Source: Ulva prolifera
Lineage: Eukaryota; Chlorophyta; Ulvophyceae; Ulvales; Ulvaceae
DNA: 64,000 nucleotides
NCBI GenBank assembly: GCA_023078555.1
Contig: CM041202.1
Span: forward strand, 6,000,522 to 6,064,521
Reading direction: 5' to 3'
Below the pieces are notes generated by a model. The model was not told where the DNA came from and ran no database searches. It saw nothing but the letters and a program-made list of their open reading frames with translations. The translations under genes were made by a program, and so were the position numbers. This document shows, piece by piece, positions 13,501 to 24,400 of the stretch (within the stretch, counting starts at the first letter, position 1; each line of letters starts with the position of its first letter).

Positions 13501-15912
13501 GTCGTCACCGGCGGGAACTCCCCCACCCCGGCGCCGGAGGCGCGCAGGTCGCAGGAGTTCGGCAGCCGGAGCGTCTCCCGGAGGTACTCAGGGTTCGTGC
13601 CGTAGATCATGCCGGCGTCGATCTGGCCGGTGTGGATGTTGAGCGCGGCCGGGCAGCCGCGCTGGAAGGTCGCGACCTCGCGCTCCGCGTTGAACGAGCC
13701 GTCGTCCGCGCCGATCGGGAACGGGCGGCCGAAGCGAATGTCCTCGATGCCCAGCGCGACGTCGTGGTCTGCACAGCATGCACAGCACGTGAAGCGGGAG
13801 CCCAGCGGGGTGGCGGGGCCGACCCCTGGGCACGCGACTCTTTTGTGGGTGATGCAGTGGTGTGTGTGATGCAGTGGATACAGTGCACATGGTCTGCCCT
13901 GGGCTGACATCTTGACTATCTGTTGCGAGCGACATGGCCTTCCCCCGGTCGGCAGCTTGAATAGGTGTTGGGAGCGGTCCGCACATGACGCACAGCGCGC
14001 AGCAGGCAGCACACAGCAAGCGGCAGTCCGCGCGGGAAGTGGTGGGTCCATCTGGGAGCTTGCGGCCGGCTGCAATCTTGGGTGTCCAGGTATACATGCG
14101 GTCGCATGGCTGGCAGTACACGTGCATGTGTGTGTGTATGTGTGTGTGCATGACAAAACAATGTGTCTACAGGGGCACTGTCACGTCTGGCGGCCGGGCT
14201 TGTGCTGGAGCACCGACGCCACACAATGCCGCAACGGTTTGAAGTCCGTCCGTCCCGGAACTGTCACATCATGATGTGCATGCATACACAACTTGAAGAA
14301 GGCTGCAGATGGGCGCACAGCTGCGCCTGCAGTGGGGCCACACCGATGAACTGGCCGAAGCTCCAGACCATGTTGGAGAGGCCGAAGCTGCTGACGGCGT
14401 TGCCGTCCGCCGCAAACTCGTCGCTGATCGCCCGGATGTTGTCGGAGTCCTGCGTGCCACCAGACGCACAGTCAGGGACTCAGAGTTGCTGCTTCTGCTG
14501 CTGAGGGCCACCGGAGTGAGTGTGTGTACGTATACTGCAGTCGCATTGCGCCCCTGTGCATATCCTCCATGGTGCCTCTCATGCCGAGATCCCGGTCACG
14601 CATGTGTCACGCATGCGCTACGGCACACGCGTGCGAGTCGGTGGATCATGGCGATCATGAACATGCTGCAGCTGCATATGATTTTCCGCGAGTACTGCAG
14701 AAGAACAGCTGTGATGTGAGCAGGCCATAGGAGCTTCTTGGCCATCAGGGTCTGGCAGGGTCCCGATCACAGCAGCAGAAGCCAGCAGACCATATGCAAT
14801 GCAACTCCAACGTCACTGAAACGACGCCTCGACAGCTTTCAAGCACATGCAGGCAACATGTTGCATCCTCAACATAGGCATATGGCAGCGAGTGTGTGTG
14901 TTGCAAGGACAAAGTAAGCAAGGCAGGTAGCGACGCAAGCAACAACCAGGGGAATCGCACACCATGCTACCAGCCACATGCAGCACACACCAACACAAGC
15001 ACGCAACGGCAGCGAGAGAGTGTTTTTGCGCAGCTGCCCCGGTAGCCACGCTTGGTGTGTCCGGGGGTGGCCTTGGTGCACACTGACGGTGATTCAGTTC
15101 AATTCAACGCAGCAAAGAATGTGCACAGCTGAGGCGATACTGGATGTTCATGAACATGCATGAGCAGATCTGAGTGCCTGGGCCAAGCTGGCCGTGGTCA
15201 GTTGATCAGGGGCCCATGTGGCCGGGCCATGTTGTCCATGTGGCCGGGCCATGTTGCCCATGTGGCCCATGTGGTGGCAAATGATATCTGAATCTCCAGA
15301 CATGCACAGACATGCATGCAACGGGACCACATACGAAGTCCCACAATGAGAGCACACAGTTGTGTGTATGTGTTTTCAAAGAACAGAGGCCGGGCATCGG
15401 GCCGCTTCTAGGAACCCATCCGCAAATGTGTGTATGTAGTTACAATGGGACACGTGTTGCAAAAGCAAGTAGTCTAGACGTCTGGATATCATGTGCCTGG
15501 CATTCTTGTAGTAGATCTGGAGTCTGCAGGTACAACTCTCACCTGGTATATATCTCACACTGCAGCGGTGCAGCGGGAGGCAGAAGGAAGAACTGCCACT
15601 GGGCAACTCGAAGCATGGGCAGGGGGCGGGGGGTGGGCGCACCAGCTCAGAGTCCGAGCGCGGCACACAGGGGCACGTGCGTGAGAACACTCTGACGGCG
15701 TCAAACCCCTGTCTCTCGAGAATGGCGTCTGGGTCAGCGGGGTCGGCCATCTCGTCCGCTGCTGCGTTGTCCGTGTTCGGGTCGCCCATCCTCGTGCCGG
15801 GGCCAGTCCCGACAGCAGACTCAGCAGAGAATTCCTGGGCAGCCGCAGGGTGGAAGGCAATGTGGCAGAGGAGGCTGCTGCCAAGCAACAAGCTTAAGCT
15901 GCTTACCAGCAT
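10579..15912 (-). CDS. Secreted animal-type haem peroxidase
   Basis: Exons 15912-15643, 14449-14344, 13768-13416, 12739-12504, 11915-11849, 11532-11242 and 10872-10579 join to 538 codons plus TAG. Residues 1-25 form a signal peptide (MLVSSLSLLLGSSLLCHIAF, then AAAQ). The family marks of peroxidases related to myeloperoxidase are all present: WSFGQFIDHD (distal His127, with Asp126 before it), FLAGDIRIIEH (catalytic Arg231 and Glu234), WLREHNRLC (about 244-252), STEFSMAYRMGHDLV (proximal His325) and DLVGRNIFRSRE (Asn415). The usual RGRDHG after that Asn is changed to RSREVN. By family knowledge the protein oxidises halides or organic donors with H2O2 in the secretory path or outside the cell. 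The acidic tail (WDSEDSEGDS) is unusual. The first splice junction is the least certain; all others are fixed by homology and phase. Confidence 0.92.
12751..12866 (+). repeat. Two-copy direct repeat in a peroxidase intron
   Basis: The string TGCATGTGAAGGG...CATACCTGTGACCA occurs at 12751-12785 and again at 12832-12866. An AT-rich stretch (about 12785-12955), unusual for this window, follows and overlaps the second copy. All of it is intronic. Confidence 0.7.
14905..15010 (+). repeat. Copy of dispersed family 1 repeat in peroxidase intron 1
   Basis: It reads GTTGCAAGGACAAAG, then GGCAGGTAGC, CAACCAGGGGAATCGCACACC and a CA-rich tail. This matches the copy at 3256-3420 closely, and both lie in the plus orientation. 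Confidence 0.65.
15211..15276 (+). repeat. Short tandem repeat in peroxidase intron 1
   Basis: About two and a half copies of a roughly 23-nt unit built on CATGTGGCCGGGCCATGTTG. The unit is partly self-complementary. Confidence 0.75.
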
Positions 15913-17217
15913 GGCTCCGGGTGAAGCGTGAGACTGCTTACTAAATAGTACTTCCAGCCAGTGGCTACTGAATCAACTCTCTAGCTACTGCCAGTGTGGC
16001 TTTAAGCCGAAAGGTCCAGGACTGCAATTGACTGGACGAGCTACTTGAATTCGATGCTGTTGGTGCAGTGCAGGCTACTTGCTGGAAGCTGATTGCAATC
16101 AGTTGTGCTTCACAGTTGTGTCTCACAGTCTTGTTGCAGGCAGACGCTAGGTCAAGACTCTGTCTCAAAGGCTGTCCTCGAGCTCTGTGCATGTGAGGTA
16201 TATCGTCCGTGAGCACATCACCGACGAAGCATGCAGTGACGAAGCCGTAGTGCCAGTCGCATGGCAATTGTATACTGCCGCACACTGAGCGTCCTGCGCA
16301 GCTGCAGCCTGTGCGGATTGACGCAAAGCAGACACGCTCGTATTGCCGGGGTGGAATTCACAGCATGCATGTAGGCGCATACTGGGCGCAGTGTCCGCGT
16401 GGGAGCCAGGCATTGCGGGCGCAGTGCGACGCTGTTCTGCGGTGGGTTGATCCGCACGCGGCCGCGAAAGAGGTGAGAGCTGTCACGCGACCGGGCTGCA
16501 GCGCAGCGTTCGTCGAGCATTACGTTACACATATCTGGCCATTGTATGGCAAAGCAAACAAACAACATCAAGCCAACCCAGCGACCGGCTGCCACACCAG
16601 CAACCACAAGAAAGCAACACAGCAAAAAGTTCGTCGAGCAGGGTGGCGCTGCCTCGAGCGCGTCGCAAGTTGACTCGCAACCGCATTACGTACACGGGGG
16701 ACGCAGCTGCGGTGAGGCGGGTAATTTTTTTTCCGGCTCGCCAAGAGCATGACGCAGCCGTGTCACACAGCACAGACATGGAATGACACGCGGTCAGTGA
16801 TGCACATGACCGTCGACCATTGACACGCTAGTTGCCACGCAATCACCAGCCTTAGGCACATTGCATGCAACTGTGCTTCAGACCGCTTTTCGCTTGTTGC
16901 TCTTATGCTGACATAGACAATAGAACTAGCTGGGTCCAAGCTGTGCGTCATGAAAGCTGCATCGTGCGAGAGTTTCGCAGCGAAAGAGCATTGCCTGCGG
17001 TGTTCGAAAGAGCATTGCCTGCGGTGGTCATGCATGGTGGGAAAGCAGTCCCTTCTCGCGGCAGCGTAGTGTCGAAAAATAAGCTACAGCACTTCAAAGC
17101 TATCATGTCCTCTTGTAGATAGGCAGTAGCGGCGAGACGTAACTCGCCAGGTGGTTGCTGCCACGCCGTCCTGGATCCGTGCACTGCCGACGACGTGCAG
17201 CTGACAGCAAGTTGTTC

Positions 17218-17262
17218 GTAAAGCACAATGGCTGCAATGACGCTGCAGCCATTGTGCTTTAC
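17218..17262. repeat. Perfect short hairpin (19-bp arms, 7-nt loop)
   Basis: GTAAAGCACAATGGCTGCA is followed by seven bases and its exact reverse complement. The stem is short for a microRNA precursor. It may be a foldback remnant. Confidence 0.85.
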
Positions 17263-18712
17263 GCAGCCAAAAGGCCGGCGCGCGACCTCCTTATCGAGAC
17301 CCCCCGCGGATGGGTCACGGCGTCATCCTTCGTACTTGGCGAACCGAGCACGGTCTGCAAGATAAAGATTGATTGCTTGACAAAAGCTTGTTTTCGCTTC
17401 TACGCAGCTCAGCAAGCGCTAATGCAGCCGTGATATGGCAGAGATTTTGCTTGCCAACTTCATAGTCTCATCGGCCATTGCAGCGAATAGTTGGCATGAT
17501 CCATTGTTGCCCAACGTGTAAGTACCTCGAACAAGACGTGGTCACCAGCGGACATCACCTCGTCAGCGCACCTGGCACTCAGTCGCGCGTGCGCACTCGT
17601 GCATCGCGTGTCGGCGATCGGTGGGCATGCGTGGCAACATCATATGCATAATGCTACATTCGAGCGCTCGAGGGACAGGGCCCTGGCTTCACTGCTGGCC
17701 TGCACTTCAGCAACCGCGGCGCTGCCCCAAAGCGCCGAAGGAACCAGCACGTGCACTCGCACGAGGCACCGCGATGCAACACGCGCTGCCTGCACTGTAG
17801 TAGGCCATTTCAAATTCAAGGGCCCCGGCGGGCGCGCTGCGCTGGGTCTGAGGAGAATGCGTCAGCACCTGGCGACTGCTCGAAATGACCGACCACTGCA
17901 GAATGCCATGGGCTCCTTACAATTGCAAGCTCAGCCCTGGGTCTGCTGTCGGTTTCTGCCAGAAACCGCACAGACTACTCCACTCCGAGCTCCTAGCCGC
18001 TTGCTGCGGTCACGTTCGGCGACACTGCAGCGCACTGGTCTTCGAAACTTCTGCGTGCATGCTGCCGGTTCAGCCGACCGAGGCTCCGCACTCAACGTGG
18101 CCATGATGCATGATAAAGTACTCCGTGCTCTAACTGAGGTAGAAAGTCCGTGGCCATGATGCATGATAAAGTATCATTGATAATGCTGTAGCTACAAGGC
18201 CTCTGGTGCGCGCATGGAGCGTGTGGTGGCCCGGGCGTCATCTCACCTCCAATGCCACCATCATATGACGGCCGTACGCCGGCGGATTCGGGCCATTAGC
18301 ACTTACACCGTGCTGCAGGCAGGCAGTCAGAGCGCCATGACTCGATCTCGCAGAAGTCAACGTGAGTAGTCGAGCTGGCGCTATCTGGCTGGCTTAAGCT
18401 TGCTGGCTGGCTGACTATAGCTAGCTGGCTTGCTATGGCCATATGGAGGGGCTTGAGCATGCGTGTGCTCCCAGCACAGGGCGGCCACAATCGGATGAAA
18501 TTTTGACCATTTTGAGAACACATTGGCTATTTTTGAGGTTGTGTGGGCACTCCTAGTGCACCATTCTGCCTCTGGCGACTCCCCCCATCGATATCACATC
18601 TCCGAATGGTGCCTGGCCGACTGGTTAAACGGGTGCTGGGCCAGCACTGCTGGCATTGCAAAATTGTTTCAGAAGAGTGCTCGGGACGCAGGTGACTGGA
18701 CCTAAATTCAGG

Positions 18713-18892
18713 TTTGGGGATAGGGGTTCAGCTGAACCCCTATCCCCAAAAAAGAATAAAAACTTATATATAATGTTGCGGGAGATACAATGGGTGTCGA
18801 GGCTGCTATAAACGCCGCGAGGCGCCACAGCATTGGGCTCACTATAGTGTATATATTGCGGCTCACTATGGTGAGCCCAATGCTGTGGCGCC
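18713..18892. repeat. Pair of nested foldback palindromes
   Basis: 18713-18750 is a perfect 38-bp palindrome (TTTGGGGATAGGGGTTCAG and its complement, no loop). 18821-18848 pairs with 18865-18892 over 28 bp with one mismatch (GGCGCCACAGCATTGGGCTC...), around a 16-nt AT-rich loop. TATAA also flanks the second palindrome on both sides. This looks like a compact foldback element; target duplications were not identified. Confidence 0.75.
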
Positions 18893-19393
18893 TTATAACG
18901 ATTGTGGGGCTGAAACCCGCGCCAGCACCTGCCTGATGCCGCGCAGATCCACGCTGCTGCACCCCGCCACATGCATTTGGCCACGCAGCTCATCCTTCTA
19001 TTTGCCTGGCTGATCATGACAGGCACGTTGATGCATGATATCTGGGCTGGGTTCAACAAGTGGTAGTGGAGGGGCGTCTCGGCCTGACACGGCAGGGCCG
19101 GCCAGGGAGATGTCCCTCCGGCACGGCCCAGCCGTGTCAATGGCGTGGACGGAGAGAGGCTCCCTGGGGGGTCCGCGCGTGCCGTCCGGGCTGCTCTGGG
19201 GGTGTCCGTGTGCGCGCCCGGCCCTGACGCTTGAGTGTTGGGGAGCATGTTGTCGGTCGATTGATGTCTTGACGGCAAAATTTTTTATTTTATTTTTTTT
19301 GTGGTGGAAGTGCATGCTGCATGAGGTGAGGTCCCCGCGACCTTCACTGCGCATGTTGGCACCGTTTGCCGGTGCGCATGCAGTGGCGCCTGC

Positions 19394-19862
19394 CAGAGTT
19401 GCATTAATACGCGTATCTTTCGATTTCGGTACGTTTAATACGCGTATTTTATTCCAACGTACTTTATCAGCGTATAGTACGCGCGTACGTTTCGGACTTG
19501 CGCGTTTTGAGAGAGCTCGAGCCTTGAGCTCTGCACTGTGGTGCACCTCTAGCCACAAGGCCAAAGAAGGTTTGTAACATCCCTTGCATTGCGTGATGAA
19601 CCTGAGTAACCTGATAAACTAATTGACTGTGAGTATATTGTACTGTTCTCTGCAATAGTGTGCCTGAGCATAGATGACAGTGACCGTTGCACTACCAAGT
19701 CTGGCCATCACCGGCTTGGCGCCGGCCAAGCTTGAGGCGCCAAGCCAGTGATGTAGCCTATACAGCGTGCGTACTTTTCAACCCCCCAAGATCGGAGCCA
19801 ACGTACCATACGCGTATTTCTGCTTAGCGTACTTTATCACGAAACGTACTAATGCAACTCTG
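19394..19862. mobile_element. Non-autonomous hAT transposon (MITE), 469 bp
   Basis: The left end reads CAGAGTTGCATTAATACG, and the right end in reverse complement reads CAGAGTTGCATTAGTACG, giving terminal inverted repeats of about 18 bp with one mismatch. The ends are flanked directly by GCGCCTGC at 19386-19393 and 19863-19870, an exact 8-bp target site duplication. CAGAG-type ends with 8-bp duplications are the signature of the hAT superfamily. The interior carries TACGCGTAT-type sub-repeats and a hairpin around 19707-19756 (ATCACCGGCTTGGCGCC and its near complement). No transposase frame is present, so it would need a transposase in trans. The intact duplication and near-identical ends suggest a fairly recent insertion. 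Confidence 0.88.
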
Positions 19863-19927
19863 GCGCCTGCAGTGGCGCCTGCATATCATATATATGTACT
19901 CGCAATTGCACTCGGTAGAGCACGCAT

Positions 19928-19985
19928 GGTGGTGTTACAAGGGCAAAGGCAGCAAGGCGGGCAGCACCGCGAAAGAAGCAAACAG
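19928..19985 (+). repeat. Copy of dispersed family 1 repeat
   Basis: It has GTGTTACAAGGGCAAAGGCA, then AAGGCGGGCAGCACCGCGAA, and runs into about 200 nt of CA-rich sequence. It begins about 60 nt after the hAT element. Confidence 0.65.
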
Positions 19986-21458
19986 ACGAAGCAAACACAC
20001 AGACACCCACGCACGCGAAATCCACCACGCCCAAAATAAAAACCCATCACCGGCGCAGCAAAAGACACAGATCCGCAGACCGCAAAGCACACACCCACAC
20101 ACCCATGTGCACAAACCCAAACCCACACACGCACGCACAGACCCGACGGCCGACACACAACATCACAACCACCAACACCACAACGCCCGCCGCCGTACGA
20201 CAGGGCCAAACCCAACACACTGTTGCCTGAGGCCGCCCATCATGGCCGCCCGACTGCCGGGGCCCCGGGGCCGCCCTAGCCCCAAGACGCATGGTGGTGT
20301 CTGACAGCAGCTCAAGAGCCTCGTGATACCTGTAGGCAGCTGCAGTGGCAAGGGGCAGATCACATGCGACCTGGCACCTGTGCAGCAGCAGATTGCAATT
20401 GTACACAGACTATGCGCCTCATCGCGTGTGGACGCGGCACATCTGCAGCGCCGCGCGGCAGCGGCTATATTCTCGGCTGCCACAACTGGACCTGCGTATG
20501 AGTATCTGCCTCACACGGCCCGCAGTGACGCGGAGCCGGTCCCGCAGCATCTGTGTCTACTTCGCGCCTCTGTAATTCGTGGTCGCCGGTTACTGTCCCC
20601 CGTCGTCGCTCGGGGCGTCTACCATCCGCCCGCGCAGTGAGGGAGCCGAGCTGGCGGTCGCACGCGTGTTCATCGCTCGACAATGTACGTTGCCTTATGG
20701 AAACCATGACACCATGGATGCCGATGTGCGCATGCACATTGCTGTCGGTGTGTACGTGGCCACCGGTGTCCATGTCCACAATGAGCATGACCACCGTCCG
20801 TTCTCCATTACTGTAACATTGCCATGAGTGTGTTACAGAAGCGTGAACGGGGTTAGACAACCACAACAATGGAATCTCCTGCCAATCAGCAACTGCTCCC
20901 ACACAATGGCACTATTGACTATTCCGCCAAATGCTGCACAAACGCTCCTCTACAGCGGCAAACGGAACTGCAGCCACATCCAGAAGCGACACAGCGGCAG
21001 CGCAAGGCGTGCCTTACTAATTCACAGATGTGGATACACAGGGTTTCCTCACGCCGCTAGGCGCACCTGCAGCGTGCACACGTGCCAACCTCCCTGACCA
21101 TGGGCCCGCGCCAAGGTGCCTGTGCAAGGCCTTCTCATTATGTCTCACTCTGGGCAGTCAGACGATCTTCTCCACTCCTTACTCCAGACGCGTAGCTTGC
21201 GCCATCGCCCTGTCGCCAGTGCAACGACCGACGACATGCATGGTCGCTATATGTGGGAGCGTCTGCACAGGCCCCACCGCTTCTCGTCTGCGATAGTCAC
21301 GTTTCACAGCTGGGCACATGTAGAAAATACGAAAGTTTTGCTGGTGTATACCCCAAAGCTGTGCGTAAGCATGTACCTGGCACAGCTGCCAATGAGTTTG
21401 GCCGGCATTACGTCAGATTTGGGAAACACAGCAAAGAACCTGCCGCTCGGCAGGCGGG

Positions 21459-24400
21459 TCACGGTGCCACGGCGTGCGTGGGGTGGTCATCCGCGACTGC
21501 GAGGAACGGCAGCGGTGCCGACATGGCGTTGCGCTTCTGCTGCATCGCGGCGAGCCGGCAGACGCCCATGACGTCGACCGGGACAGACCCGAAGCGCACG
21601 TGCGTCGACAGCATGCGTGCGAGCTGCGGCGCGTCAAACACGAGCCCCGGCTCGAGGTGCGCGCTCGCGGTGTACGTACGCAGCTGTGCGGCTGCATTGT
21701 GCACGGCGACTAGCCTCTGCAGAGCCTCCCCCGCGGCCGCTGCCCCCGCGGCCGCAGCGCCGAGCGGGGGAGCGACCTCCGTCGCCAGTCCGGCGCCCCA
21801 TTCCGCGGAGCCCGCGAAACCACCCTCAACCTCGCAAGCTGTGCATGCTGAGTCCAGGGGTCTGCCCCAGGAGCGGCGGCGAGGCGCATGCATGCGCATG
21901 ATTCCCCAGGTCGGCGCCGCAGAAGAAGCTTGCTCGTTGGAAGGTTCCGAGGTGTCGCTGGCGGCCGCCGGTGGCGCCGGGCCGCCTGCGGCATGGGAGA
22001 TGGCGGCGATGACCTCCGTCGGGACGCCGAGGTGCGCCGGAATGCTCCGCATATCATGCATGGCGAGCACGAATTCCGAGTCCAGCAGGCGGCTAGCCTG
22101 CTGCCACCGAGTCCAGTGGTTGGCCAGGAGTTCGATGTTGGGGGACAAGCGCCGCAGCTCGCGGTACACGAGGACACACATGGTGTGGACCTGCATGCAT
22201 GGAGTGCATGCATCACAGCGGGCAGGCTGCAGTCCCAGATGGTATTCAACACATTGCCCCACACAGCTCTCTCAGAGTCAAGAGCTTGGACACGAGACGG
22301 CATAACACATTGGAGAAGCCTACGCATAGGAAGATGCAAGGGAGGCGCAAGGTTGTGTGCTAACCTATGGCAGGCCAGTGTAATTAGCTTTAGGGTACGC
22401 CGCGGTGCTGTATGAACATGCCTTGCGCCTTCCTGGCTGTTGTTGATAATTAGTGTGGTGCGTTCGCTTGACTGCCCGCGGCGGCTCAAGCACAGCGTGC
22501 ATGCGGGAAACTTCCGGCTGGGCATAGATCCTTGAAACTGCGGCTGTCACAAGAGTTCAGGGGGAGGGGGGGGGAGCACACGTCGTGGTCTTTCATGCGA
22601 GGGAAAACGCGGTCGGCCGCGATGCCCCGCACGATTGTGCCGGCTTCGCGCATCATCGCATTCCAGCACACCGCGTGCGTGCCCATGGTGATTCCCACGC
22701 GCTCTGACGCGGACTTGGGGTGGCTAAGGGCGCCCGCTGCCGGGGCAGGCGTGCGCCGCGCCTCCTCCTCCTGTGCTGGTCACCACGCATGTCAGCATTC
22801 TCGGCGACACGAGGACGCAGCTTCCTGGCACCGCAAGGTGAGCGTGCTCTGATCGATATGTCAAGATCACATGCATGGTGCGCAGTTTGCATTGCGGTCA
22901 TGCACACACAGTGCCACCCTGCCAGTTCTCATGCCGTGTTGCTGGACATAAAGCAGAGCATTGCCGCTCGGCTGAGGCTCGCACCAGCTCACGTAGCACC
23001 TGCACGTCCGCCAGACCTCGTGCCGTTCTGCAGACGAGCGGCAGAATCGCCCCCGCGAATCGCTTCACGGACGTCAAGAACTCGGCCTCGCTGCTGCCGC
23101 CATGCGCCTCGGCTCCCCCCGGGGTGCCCTGCGCAGGGCCCGCACCAGCATTCCCCCGTGACGACACGCTCTCGCCTGCTGCCCCCGACGCGGATGCGCC
23201 GGCGGAGTCAGGGTTCTCCAGCGGTGGCGCGGGCGGGGCGCGTTGCGCCGCGCGTGCCCGCTCCCTCATCGGCACCTCAATCATGTGCAGCCATGACTCC
23301 AGCTGGGAGACGATGACTTGCAGTGGCAGGCGGCCGCAGAAGTCTCGGACGAGGCCGCGGAGCAGAGCCGGCACGGCCACGCCCGCGGCGACCGTCTGGT
23401 TCACGCCGCAACGCAGGTGCACCGGAGGCGCCGTGTCCTGCAGCAGCAGACTGTCCATACATCCCTTCAGCTGATCGCGCGCGTGTTGGGAGGGCCTCAG
23501 TCCGACAGGCAGGACATGAAACGATACAGCATGCTTGAGGATCAGTGTGGCGCGCTGGTGTGGCCACCAGCTGCGCTGTTTTCTCGGCTAGGAGACATGT
23601 TGCTGACTCGCACATCTGGTAGCTCGAAGGAATGTCTCCGCATCGTCTTGCGAGTGAGAGCTCGTGGTGGGCAATCTGAAATGTACAAGCAATATCGTCT
23701 GATCACGTGTGATTCACTGATTCTGCCTACAGTGGGCAGCAGTGTTGAGCCGTTGAGGGCGATCATATGTCGCAATCTTGAACGGTCTAATGTCTGGGTG
23801 AAGACCTGAAACTGATGCAAGGCAACCCTACACTACTGCTGAATGCCAGGAGAAGTGAGCCCGGCTCACCCCAGCCGCGGAGACCACAGTGGAGGTCATG
23901 TGCATACATGGCGGGGTCCTGTGACAGCACCTCGTTACTGCGTGCCGTGTCGCCCGCACTCGCCGCGGACACGCTCGCCGCCGCATCCACGGCCGCTCTT
24001 GGTGCCTTCCGCGGGGCCCCGTCATCCGTGTCGGAGGAGCCTACAGGCGGCGGCCCGGCCCCACTAAGGCAGGAGATCTCCGCCAGCGCGCCGGGCCGCC
24101 GCGTGCTATGCATGCTGTGCTCACTTGGGGACTCATCCTGTACCCGTGCGCCTACACAGCGGCGAGAGCTCTCGCTTGTACGCTCTGTGAGTGGCACAGG
24201 CGCAACGGTGTCCTCAGGGATCGCATGAGTTAAGAACCATGCACACGGTGACGCTGCTGATGTAGATCTATGGCTACAGTTGAGTGTCGATATCATATGT
24301 GGGTCTATGCTGCGGAACATGCAGTCGCAAGCGGGGCCACGCACTGCGCCCGGACGACGCTCTTCAACGGTGAAAGGTATAATTCACGCACGCACGCATG

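Larger units (their letters stand above)
15913..21458. other. 5.5 kb intergenic region with foldbacks and a hAT element
   Basis: This lies upstream of the peroxidase start (its promoter should be near 15913-16200) and downstream of the bZIP stop. Besides the hairpins and hAT element listed separately, it holds a 24-bp tandem pair (CGAAAGAGCATTGCCTGCGG, about 16980-17030) and a direct repeat of GTGGCCATGATGCATGATAA near 18097 and 18150. No coding exon with a recognisable domain was seen. Confidence 0.5.

Noticed and set aside
20323-20902. Overlapping frames on both strands at 20323-20902
   Set aside because: Neither has a domain or convincing splice context; strand cannot be chosen.
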